From Eubacterium maltosivorans (GTDB lineage Bacteria; Bacillota; Clostridia; Eubacteriales; Eubacteriaceae): a stretch of DNA of 64,000 nucleotides. Location: NCBI RefSeq assembly GCF_002441855.2, contig NZ_CP029487.1:2666001-2730000 (forward strand), given 5' to 3'. Of this stretch, positions 33,071-41,169 are shown piece after piece. Each line of letters opens with the position of its first letter. Position 1 is the stretch's first letter. The position numbers were made by a program, and so were the translations under genes. The notes under the pieces were generated by a model. That model was not told where the DNA came from, made no database searches, and saw nothing but the letters and a program-made list of their open reading frames with translations.

Positions 33071-35016
33071 TCATCCAAACAATAACAATTTATTAGACCA
33101 AATAAATTTCGAGCACTTTCGATAACTTCTTGTGTGGGAGATGGATAATACACCACTAAATTTTCCTTTGTCCTTGTACAACAGACATAAAATAACTTCT
33201 TCGTCCGGTTAAGAATCGTATTAAAGCTTTTCTTTTTTCCCGCCTTTAATGTATCCTTTATTCCCTCATTCAGCAAATATTCAAAATTATATTTTGCCCA
33301 ATCGCCGTTATGAAGAATGACAAGTACGTTTTTAAACTCCTGTCCTTTAATTTTGTGCTGTGTCGATAGAACGGTTTTTCCTTCAATGTAATGATAACAT
33401 TTTGCGAATCGTTCAAAAGGAATATCTAAAACGCGCCAATACTCATATTCATGTTCCTGAATATACATATTAAATGCATCATCTTTAACACAAAGTTTTG
33501 TGCTGTCAGCATAATCAATCATTTCTTTGATAGTCATTTCATTTGATTGGCTTGTGCATTGATCGACGATTTTTTTTAGCGCTTGCTTATCTTTTGTACT
33601 ATAAACACGAAATGATGTTTTGCGTATCAGATCATGAAAATCTTTTGTCTGGTACAATAATAATATTTCCTGAATTTTGACAAGATGTCTGATAATTGCG
33701 CTTTTGCGCGGTTTATGCGTATTTTTTGCATCTATGCGGACTGCATCGTCAAGAAGCATCTCTTTATCAAGATATATTTTTTTTACTTTCAAATAAGGCC
33801 AGTCCTTCACATAATTAAAACATTCTTTTCTTTTTATATCTTGAAGAAATACATCCAGATGACTTTTTCTGCAATGCGTTTTACTGTTATAGTTCCATAC
33901 CATACCTTTTAAAACCGTTTCAAATCCTGCGTCTTTGTCAAATTCATATTTTTGATTTCTTGCCTCTTTCTCAAACTCTCTTCTGAATTTTGTAATCGGA
34001 TCTTTATCATAAACAGACAGCAAGTCAAGGAATCCCGCATCATCAGCGATCAAATTGTGTGTAAGCCTCAGCTCTTTCGTCTCTTTCGGGTTACTAAAAT
34101 CCCATCCTGCACAAAATCTTGACTCGCGTACTTTGTCGATATCTAAACTCTTAGAATGCAAAAACGTGATACTGCCCTCAACCGGAATGCCATTTTGCAT
34201 ATTTGGCGCATTTTCATCATCTGAAGGGGTTTGTGTTAATCCGTCTGTTCGAATTGTGTTCGCCAAATTAATGACAGCTATAGGATTGCGGCGGTTTTGA
34301 TTTTTCTGTACTTCAACAACATTGTTCTCAAACCATTCAGCCCTATCATTATCGGACTCTTTATAAACAGATTGCATGGTGTCGCCAAAAAAGCCAATCA
34401 TATTCTTCTTAGTTATATTTTGTCCACTCAAATGTGAAAGAAGAAGTTCCATCACCAGTTCGTCTGTATCCTGATATTCATCCACAAAAATAAATGAATA
34501 GCTGTCTATGAGAATATCACAAAGCTTTGGGTAGTCTCGAAACATTCGATTCGCCAGCAATAACACTTCATCGTGGGAGATTGTTCCACTCCCAAGTTTT
34601 GTGTACTCCTGGTAGGTAATGTCTGAAGGAAAATCATTCATATCAACAGTAGCTTTGTCTGGATACCAAAGTCTTTCTTCGGAGTTATTCACCAGATGAA
34701 TGAGTGTCTCTTTCATTTCCCTCTGAAATGATGAGATCACGCGCCAAAGAAAATCGTGAATCGTTGATACCCACAATTTTTCATTACTCACCCGGTTGCG
34801 TATTTCAATCGCTGCGGCATTTGTGTAAGTGATACACGCAATTCTGGCCCATGGTTTTTCTGCTTGAATCCGGCTCAATATCTGCACAAGCGAGTAGGTC
34901 TTTCCGCTTCCCGCACCACCTTTAAGAACAAAATTATGCCCTTCCCGAATAAGCTTCATGACCTTATCTTCTTCAGATAACCATCCTTTATCGGTCAGTT
35001 GTCCTTTCGCAGCCAT
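33067..35016 (-). CDS. UvrD/PcrA-like helicase (GajB-like), partner of OLD nuclease
   Basis: A 649-aa SF1A helicase: Walker A LKGGAGSGKTYSLVQIL (about residue 42), motif II FIFVDEYQDTDELV, motif III GFFGDTMQSVY, motif V TQHKIKGQEFKNVLVI and motif VI YVCCTRTKENLVV. The start at MAAKGQL (35016) follows GAGGAGGGAC and lies 22 bp inside the end of the OLD gene, a coupled arrangement. An OLD ATPase-nuclease next to a UvrD helicase is the architecture of Gabija (GajA-GajB) and class 2 OLD systems. This protein is longer than the ~500-aa GajB prototype. Confidence 0.88.
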   Translation of the reverse strand: MAAKGQLTDKGWLSEEDKVMKLIREGHNFVLKGGAGSGKTYSLVQILSRIQAEKPWARIACITYTNAAAIEIRNRVSNEKLWVSTIHDFLWRVISSFQREMKETLIHLVNNSEERLWYPDKATVDMNDFPSDITYQEYTKLGSGTISHDEVLLLANRMFRDYPKLCDILIDSYSFIFVDEYQDTDELVMELLLSHLSGQNITKKNMIGFFGDTMQSVYKESDNDRAEWFENNVVEVQKNQNRRNPIAVINLANTIRTDGLTQTPSDDENAPNMQNGIPVEGSITFLHSKSLDIDKVRESRFCAGWDFSNPKETKELRLTHNLIADDAGFLDLLSVYDKDPITKFRREFEKEARNQKYEFDKDAGFETVLKGMVWNYNSKTHCRKSHLDVFLQDIKRKECFNYVKDWPYLKVKKIYLDKEMLLDDAVRIDAKNTHKPRKSAIIRHLVKIQEILLLYQTKDFHDLIRKTSFRVYSTKDKQALKKIVDQCTSQSNEMTIKEMIDYADSTKLCVKDDAFNMYIQEHEYEYWRVLDIPFERFAKCYHYIEGKTVLSTQHKIKGQEFKNVLVILHNGDWAKYNFEYLLNEGIKDTLKAGKKKSFNTILNRTKKLFYVCCTRTKENLVVYYPSPTQEVIESARNLFGLINCYCLDD

Positions 35017-37142
35017 AATAGTCCCTCCTCGATATACTGCGGTATCTGCCAGTTTGTGTAATCCCATCCTTTTCCTGAATCACTTGTACTGTTGATTAGT
35101 ATATCCATTGCAAAAGAAGTTTTACTGTTAATACATTTTTCCGCCAGATCGTACGCATCATAATCGTCCTTTTTACTGATATATGGTTTGTTTTTCAATC
35201 CCTGAAATTTATCTTGATTCTCAATCAGCATATCGCGGTTAAGTTCTATAAAGGCGTCCTCGAAGCTCCGCGGATAATATGCTCCTTCCTCTGTTTGAAA
35301 TGCGACTCTCAGTATACCCTCAGGATCCGCAACCCACTTTTCATTCTCATTCTTAAATATTTTTTGTTTACTTGTAAGTTTGTACAAATGCTCCAGCCCC
35401 TGCGCTTTTGTGATTGCTCCACCATTAAGAAAGAAATGGTTTAACGCCGCATTGCTTGTGTATTCTCCTTCTCTGGTACGAACCTTGCACTCACTTTTTT
35501 TAAATCTTCCGTTCTTGTCCTCAATAATTTTTTCTTTAACGGCATCGATGTCTGTGATAATCAAAGTCTTTATGCCTAAGAAAGCGATGAATTTATCAAA
35601 CAGATGCGCAGAGGCTCCTGCCGCTACGAGCGTTATATTCTGAGACAAAAGATCCACATTGCCCTCATTATGCCGTTCTTGATCAATCTTTTTCATCATA
35701 GCGGGCAGCAGGATTCTTTCAGTATCTCCTTCGTACATGATAATCTTATTGGCAAAAAAGATCTCCGAATAATTTAAAGTCAGATACTGTTTCAGGAATT
35801 TATAAGTGGTATTATTCTTCTCGTTTTTATATGCGATCTCAAGTCCTTCAAGATTTTTTGAAATCACACTTGTCGGGGTCTCTCTGTAAAAATAGATGAT
35901 ATCCTCAAAATCGCTCTGTGAGACAATATGTGACGAATGAGTTGATATAATCGTCTGTAAATGAATGCCATTCTTATCCTCACTGTCACTGACTCCTTCA
36001 AACAGAAGATTTTTGATATTATTAATGAATATATATTGCATTTGCGGATGTGTATGCGCTTCCGGTTCTTCGATAAATAACAGATTGATATCCGCAGGTG
36101 TTGTGCCAGGATCACTGTCACCGCGCATATCACAAAGAATTGTCTCAATTTCAAATATCATGCTGATGAGATTCATGTATCCAAGGCCGTTGTAGCTTTC
36201 CGGCAGATTGTGCTTCTCAGCCTCATACATGACCTTTGTATTTCCCTTGAGAAATTCTTTCTGGCTGAGCGTTGAAACAATTTTTATAATTGTATCGTTT
36301 TTTCTAACTCCTCCAAACTTTTTAACTTTGCCAATCACATTGCCAAAAAGTTCGTCGTAAATTTCTGTAAAAGATGCATCTGTGCTGCTCAGAGCATCCT
36401 CAAAGCTATCGATGACTGGATTTTCCATGTCATTTTTCATTCTTTCATAATATTTTCCAGACAATGTGGAGAGCGAGGTGTCATTCTCCTTATTGTCACT
36501 GTCTCTGCGGGCGCTGATATAGTTAAAACAAACAATTTTGTCAATTTTTACAGACCTGTCGAGTATTTTATAGTCCTCCTCATCGACATCTCCTTTTTCT
36601 ACATCATAGCGCACTGCTTTTTTCTGTGTTTTAAAATATCTGCTGAGCCGGGACTGCACGAACGCCTCAAAGCATATTTCCTTAGAAGGTTCAGAATCTT
36701 TATTTTTCTTCACAGTTTTCTGCCAATACTCTTGCCAGTCCTGCTGGAGCTTTTCTATTTGGTCATCTGGAAGGATGTATTCAAATTTGAGCACAACAAT
36801 ATTATTTTCCGGATCAAGATCCATCATTAAATCACAGATATTCGCATATGAATCATTGTCGTCGTATTGTATAAAAAGGTATAGCTCAATCCCTTTGTGA
36901 TCTTCGGTTTCCCATCGTCCATCCTTCTCAATAGCCTGATACAGCTTTGACTGAAACTCAAAATTGAAGTCATTATAACCAAATGATGCCGAACTACAAT
37001 TAATAAATTTGTTCAAGACCGTCAGCAGTGATGTCTTACCTGTGTTATTCTTTCCCACGACCAGTGATAGAAAGTCCTTTAAACTTACATTTATTTCTTT
37101 AAAAACACGATAATTGTGTACTCGCAACTGAGTTAGCTTCAT
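34995..37142 (-). CDS. OLD-family ATP-dependent endonuclease with TOPRIM domain (GajA-like)
   Basis: A 715-aa protein. The N-terminal ABC-type ATPase has Walker A VVGKNNTGKTSLLTVL (near residue 30) and Walker B LLFIEEPEAHTHPQMQ (near 350). The C-terminal TOPRIM nuclease has its Glu in IIMYEGDTERILLPAMM (near 470) and the DxD in LIITDIDAVKE (near 527). Together these would nick or cut DNA when nucleotide is depleted, as described for Gabija. It is longer than GajA (~580 aa), mostly in the region between the ATPase motifs. GAGGGATTGAGATT precedes the start. It is cotranscribed with the helicase gene. Confidence 0.88.
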   Translation of the reverse strand: MKLTQLRVHNYRVFKEINVSLKDFLSLVVGKNNTGKTSLLTVLNKFINCSSASFGYNDFNFEFQSKLYQAIEKDGRWETEDHKGIELYLFIQYDDNDSYANICDLMMDLDPENNIVVLKFEYILPDDQIEKLQQDWQEYWQKTVKKNKDSEPSKEICFEAFVQSRLSRYFKTQKKAVRYDVEKGDVDEEDYKILDRSVKIDKIVCFNYISARRDSDNKENDTSLSTLSGKYYERMKNDMENPVIDSFEDALSSTDASFTEIYDELFGNVIGKVKKFGGVRKNDTIIKIVSTLSQKEFLKGNTKVMYEAEKHNLPESYNGLGYMNLISMIFEIETILCDMRGDSDPGTTPADINLLFIEEPEAHTHPQMQYIFINNIKNLLFEGVSDSEDKNGIHLQTIISTHSSHIVSQSDFEDIIYFYRETPTSVISKNLEGLEIAYKNEKNNTTYKFLKQYLTLNYSEIFFANKIIMYEGDTERILLPAMMKKIDQERHNEGNVDLLSQNITLVAAGASAHLFDKFIAFLGIKTLIITDIDAVKEKIIEDKNGRFKKSECKVRTREGEYTSNAALNHFFLNGGAITKAQGLEHLYKLTSKQKIFKNENEKWVADPEGILRVAFQTEEGAYYPRSFEDAFIELNRDMLIENQDKFQGLKNKPYISKKDDYDAYDLAEKCINSKTSFAMDILINSTSDSGKGWDYTNWQIPQYIEEGLLWLRKDN

Positions 37143-37294
37143 AATCTCAATCCCTCTCCCCTATCCCTTAATCTAACTTTCTACCAGCACAGCGGCGCTT
37201 AATAGTCTATGCGTAGTAAAAGCGTCGGCGGAACGCCTGCCTTCTTTAAAACTTTGCTGTTTAATCTTCATCTTTTTTCGGGCAAAATCAATTT

Positions 37295-38896
37295 CTAAAC
37301 ATCAACCCCCAAGATCTTCAGCTGCTCTTTAATTTCGGCCTCTAACGTAGCGATTTCTTTATTATCTTCCTCCAACTGTTTAATCACAACATTTAAATCA
37401 ATGGGTTCTTCTTCCTCAAATGTATCAACATAGCGCGGAATATTTAGGTTGTATTCATTTTCCTTAATCTCCTCAATCGAGGCCACATGGGCGTATTTGT
37501 CCACATCTTTGCGTTCTTTGAAGGTTCTGATAATCTTATTGATGTTTTCACTGTTCAGGATATTTTGATTTTTACCTTTCTCAAACTCCCTGCTTGCGTC
37601 AATAAACAGAACATCCTTGGTTTTTCGATTTTTTTTAAACACCAAAATGGTCGTCGGAATGCTCGTTCCATAAAACAAATTGGCTGGCAGACCGATGACT
37701 GTATCGAGGTAATTTTTCTCAAGCAACGTCTTTCGTATTTTCCCCTCGGCGGCTCCGCGGAACAGAACGCCATGCGGCAGTACTATGGCCATTGTCCCCG
37801 TACTGTTCAAATGATACAGGCTGTGCAGAATAAAGGCAAAATCAGCTTTTGAGGCCGGCGCTAATTTTCCATAATCTTTAAATCGCGGGTCCTTTAATTT
37901 TGTCTCAGCATTGTCCCACCTGGCTGAATACGGCGGATTCGCGACCACGGCATCGAATGACCTCGGCTGATCAACGCCCTTGCTGTCTGGCCCGTCCGGC
38001 CAGTCGTTTTCCAGGGTATCGGCATTGTTCAGGGTCATGTTGCTGTATGACACATCGTGCATCATAAGGTTCATGCGGGCCAGGTTGTAAGTCGTCGTAT
38101 TTAATTCCTGTCCATAAAACTTAATGGCGCCCGGCTGGTTGCCGCCAGGCAATTCTTCCCGGACTGTTAAGAGCAACGATCCTGAGCCCATCGTGGGGTC
38201 ATATAAGGTAAATGTATCCTTCAGTTGTTTTACATCGCTGGTTACAATTTTAGCCAAAACCTGACTGACCTGATGCGGCGTATAAAACTCACCGCCCTTT
38301 TTACCAGCGCTTGCCGCAAATTGCCCAATAAGATATTCATAAATCTCACCGAGAATATCCCGGCCATCATCGCTTTTATATTCAATATCATCCACCAGTT
38401 TTACAATATTATTCAAGGATTTTGCCCGCGCCGTTGTGGAATTGCCAAGGCGGGAATCACCTAAGTTAATATCGTTAAATACGCCTCTGAAATCTTTGGC
38501 TGCCTCTTTGTTGAGTTCGGCGTTTTTGTTAAAATTGTCAAATATTGTCTGATAATCGCTCGGGATAATCTGGGCATCGTTTATCTTTTCATTGAGCGAC
38601 ACCCAGGTATCCTCAGGGGCGATCGCATACCCCAGGCTGGAGGAAATATCTTCCAGATAGTCTGTTAAATCTTCCCCTGCTGCCTGTTCTCTGTAGGCCT
38701 CGTTGACGGATTGGCCTTCGGCTACGTCAATGACATTGTAATCGACCAGGTAGGCTTCCTGATGTTCGGACAGATAGCGGTAGAACATAAAAGCCAGAAT
38801 GTAGTTTTTAAATTCCGCCGCGTCCATATTTCCACGCAGCTCGTTGGCCATGGCCCACAGCTTGCTGGTGATTGTCTGTAAATTACTATTTGACAT
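37295..38896 (-). CDS. hsdM: Type I restriction-modification system methyltransferase subunit
   Basis: A 533-aa N6-adenine methyltransferase. The helical HsdM_N domain comes first (LWAMANELRGNMDAAEFKNYILAFMFYRYLS), then the Rossmann methylase with GEFYTPHQVSQVL, SAM motif TLYDPTMGSGSLLLTV (near 230) and catalytic motif IV VANPPYSARW (near 320). C-terminal helices contact the S subunit (EEEEPIDLNVVIKQLEEDNKEI). It is the last gene of the operon S-like, R, rhuM, S, M and methylates the host site recognised by HsdS. AAAGGAAATTAAACC precedes the start. Confidence 0.96.
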   Translation of the reverse strand: MSNSNLQTITSKLWAMANELRGNMDAAEFKNYILAFMFYRYLSEHQEAYLVDYNVIDVAEGQSVNEAYREQAAGEDLTDYLEDISSSLGYAIAPEDTWVSLNEKINDAQIIPSDYQTIFDNFNKNAELNKEAAKDFRGVFNDINLGDSRLGNSTTARAKSLNNIVKLVDDIEYKSDDGRDILGEIYEYLIGQFAASAGKKGGEFYTPHQVSQVLAKIVTSDVKQLKDTFTLYDPTMGSGSLLLTVREELPGGNQPGAIKFYGQELNTTTYNLARMNLMMHDVSYSNMTLNNADTLENDWPDGPDSKGVDQPRSFDAVVANPPYSARWDNAETKLKDPRFKDYGKLAPASKADFAFILHSLYHLNSTGTMAIVLPHGVLFRGAAEGKIRKTLLEKNYLDTVIGLPANLFYGTSIPTTILVFKKNRKTKDVLFIDASREFEKGKNQNILNSENINKIIRTFKERKDVDKYAHVASIEEIKENEYNLNIPRYVDTFEEEEPIDLNVVIKQLEEDNKEIATLEAEIKEQLKILGVDV

Positions 38897-38922
38897 GGTT
38901 TAATTTCCTTTCGATTTTTTGG

Positions 38923-40158
38923 TTATACAAACATTGATTGTAGTAATGCTTTTTTTAGATCTTGCAGATGGTCTAACTTACGTTGATGAAGGGTGATGAG
39001 GGTGTCGAGGTTTCTGAAAAAGCATCCAATTTGGACTTGTTCATTTTTCGTTGGTACTGAAACCATCTTCGCAATAAGTTCGCCTTTTGTAATTCCTTTA
39101 ATTGATGTTCCTTGAACTGAATTTAATTCCCTTTGCAGTTTTCTATAAATCAAATAGGCCGTAAACCATATATCAGTTTTAATCCTACTCAAAGACAAAA
39201 AATCTTGACTTGTAGTATATGAAAACGGCATAACTGCAAGCTTTCCGACACCTACACGAGTAATTATTGCAATGGAATTTTCGGGAACTAATTTCGTCGC
39301 AGAATTCATTAACCCACTTTGAGAAATATACTTCCGTGGCTTTACTCCAAATATCCGGTGTTCCTTTAAATCAGAAGATTGTATCCAAGGAATTTCACCG
39401 TTCCAGTAAGTATCATTTGATGTATTTGGCGTTCCCCCACCATAGGTATTATCAGCCAATTCTCCCAACTTCCGCTGTTCCCAAGCGTCAGTGAATCCCG
39501 GAAAACGAAGTTCTGGAAAATCTTCACCTTTTTTCGGAAACATTTTTTGAAGCAAACTTTTCTTTTCGTCTTTTAAGTGGTCTAACTTACGCTGATGAAG
39601 GGTGATGAGGTGGTCAAAAGATTCAAAATATGTAGATATTTGTCTTTGTTCTTCTAATTTAGGAAAAATCACCAGTCCTTTTAATGCATTTTCATTTGAT
39701 ACCTTCATATCATTTTTGGCGCCTTTATTTACAAGCGGACGCATATAATTATTCATTCTTGTATCTTGTTCAAAATACACTTGGACAAATTTGGGATCTG
39801 CAATGTCTCTAGGCTTGTAAACTGCATATAAAGTTGATACAATACCTGCTTTTCCTTTATTTGTCTTAATTATTCCATATGGATTAGCTTTCAATGGCGA
39901 CTTTGTGTAAACAACATCTTCATTTTCCACCACACCATAATTAGCAACCGAAACTCCTGCAAATGATCTACCTTGAAATTCAATCTGATTTACTATGCCT
40001 ACATCACCAGATACAGATAAAACATCTGTTTTATCGTATGTCTCTTCCTTATTTTTTTTTGGTGATACTTCTAAATATTCTCCCAACTTCCGCTGTTCCC
40101 AATCATCCGTAAACCTCGGAAACCTCAGCTTAGGCGCCATTCTCTTCTTCTCACTCAC
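38923..40158 (-). CDS. hsdS: Type I restriction-modification specificity subunit
   Basis: A 411-aa S subunit with two target recognition domains. Each begins with an F(P)RFT/GFTDxWEQRKLGE entry (residues about 13 and 215) and ends with a conserved coiled-coil spacer LITLHQRKLDHLxD that fixes the distance between half-sites. The second half opens ADNTYGGGTPNTSNDTYW. The DNA of both conserved blocks is nearly identical, giving two direct repeats. Its start overlaps the rhuM stop by 4 bp, and hsdM follows after 26 bp. The recognised sequence should be bipartite but cannot be read from the protein. Confidence 0.94.
   Translation of the reverse strand: MSEKKRMAPKLRFPRFTDDWEQRKLGEYLEVSPKKNKEETYDKTDVLSVSGDVGIVNQIEFQGRSFAGVSVANYGVVENEDVVYTKSPLKANPYGIIKTNKGKAGIVSTLYAVYKPRDIADPKFVQVYFEQDTRMNNYMRPLVNKGAKNDMKVSNENALKGLVIFPKLEEQRQISTYFESFDHLITLHQRKLDHLKDEKKSLLQKMFPKKGEDFPELRFPGFTDAWEQRKLGELADNTYGGGTPNTSNDTYWNGEIPWIQSSDLKEHRIFGVKPRKYISQSGLMNSATKLVPENSIAIITRVGVGKLAVMPFSYTTSQDFLSLSRIKTDIWFTAYLIYRKLQRELNSVQGTSIKGITKGELIAKMVSVPTKNEQVQIGCFFRNLDTLITLHQRKLDHLQDLKKALLQSMFV
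38969..39001. repeat. Direct repeat in hsdS spacer region, copy 1
   Basis: A 33-bp stretch that matches 39578-39610 at 32 of 33 positions and encodes the LITLHQRKLDHL spacer at the end of the second target domain. Confidence 0.85.
39578..39610. repeat. Direct repeat in hsdS spacer region, copy 2
   Basis: Second copy, in the same orientation, at the end of the first target domain. A similar shorter pair (39461-39483 and 40079-40101) encodes the WEQRKLGE entry. Such repeats let target domains be exchanged by recombination. Confidence 0.85.
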
Positions 40159-41156
40159 TTCTTCTCTCCCTGAATCTGCCTGATTTCTCTGTCAAAATCT
40201 GAAATGATTTTTTGATGTTTATTAAATTCTCTGTATTCTCCGATGGCTTTTTCCTTGGCGGTGCCATGGGAAACGTGTCCATGCCCTTCCAGGATTTCAT
40301 ACCGATTAAATTTCAGGAATTCATCGATGCTTGCCACAAAATCCTTCATCCCCAGCAAGGTCTCATCTTCGAGCAAGCGTTCAACATAATCAAAGTAAGC
40401 GGAAATGTTTCTCTCAAGGCGGCGGATTTCCTTCTCGGACAAATAGTTTTTCGCAACCACCACATCAGACTTAAGTATCCGGCCATCCGGTGAATTTTTC
40501 CACGATGTCAGTCCCATGTGCTCTTTATTTCGATCTGCACTGTCGTAGACAATCTCTGCCGCTGTTTTTCCTGTTATCGCGTAATGAAATTTGTTTTGAA
40601 CCGTCGCGTAAAATTGCTTTGTGATCTCGGAATTCTTATCATAGTCATAGGATACTTCGGCAAATACATCGGTAATCTGCTGCCAGATTCTTCGCTCACT
40701 TGCCCGAATAGAGCGGACCGTTTCGAATAACTCACGAAAATAATCTTTGCCAAGCACAGCCTCCCCCTGTTTCATACGCTCTACGTCAATCTTAAACCCT
40801 TTTTGGATATACTCTTTTAAGATATCGGTCGCCCAGATACGAAACTTTGTCGCTTTTTTGGAATTCACACGGTAACCGACTGAGATGATCGCATCCAAAT
40901 TATAAAATTTGACATCTTTCGTCTGCGTTTTCCCCTCAAGAGCCCCATGCCGAGTGGTGTTTTCCAAAATGGAAACAACCACTTTCTCATCAAGCTCCTC
41001 AGATTCAAAAATATTTTTTAAATGCTTGCTGATCGCAGGAACACCGACATCAAATAGTCCTGCGATGGCCTTCTGTGTTGCCCAGATTGTTTCATCTTTG
41101 ACGACAACTTCTATTTTTTCGCCTGCGTCATACATTAAAAACTGTATTTCATTCAT
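40155..41156 (-). CDS. RhuM family protein within the type I R-M operon
   Basis: A 333-aa protein of the Virulence_RhuM family: MNEIQFLMYDAGEKIEVVVKDETIWATQKAIAGLFDVGVPAISKHLKNIF is a DNA-binding-like N-terminus, followed by NLDAIISVGYRVNSKKATKFRIWATDILKEYIQKGF and a helical C-terminus (FDYVERLLEDETLLGMKDFVASIDEFLKFNRYEIL). Homologues sit inside many hsd operons; the role is unproven, perhaps control of restriction. The start at 41156 has GAGGTGG upstream, while an in-frame GTG four codons earlier overlaps it. It ends in a 4-bp overlap with hsdS. Confidence 0.88.
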   Translation of the reverse strand: MNEIQFLMYDAGEKIEVVVKDETIWATQKAIAGLFDVGVPAISKHLKNIFESEELDEKVVVSILENTTRHGALEGKTQTKDVKFYNLDAIISVGYRVNSKKATKFRIWATDILKEYIQKGFKIDVERMKQGEAVLGKDYFRELFETVRSIRASERRIWQQITDVFAEVSYDYDKNSEITKQFYATVQNKFHYAITGKTAAEIVYDSADRNKEHMGLTSWKNSPDGRILKSDVVVAKNYLSEKEIRRLERNISAYFDYVERLLEDETLLGMKDFVASIDEFLKFNRYEILEGHGHVSHGTAKEKAIGEYREFNKHQKIISDFDREIRQIQGEKK

Positions 41157-41169
41157 ATTTTCTTCCACC

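Noticed and set aside
37173-37271. 32-codon ORF between hsdM and the OLD nuclease gene
   Set aside because: Poor ribosome site, no family resemblance, and short enough to arise by chance.
38923-40158. Phase-variable inverting hsdS locus
   Set aside because: The repeats are direct, not inverted, and no recombinase gene is adjacent.
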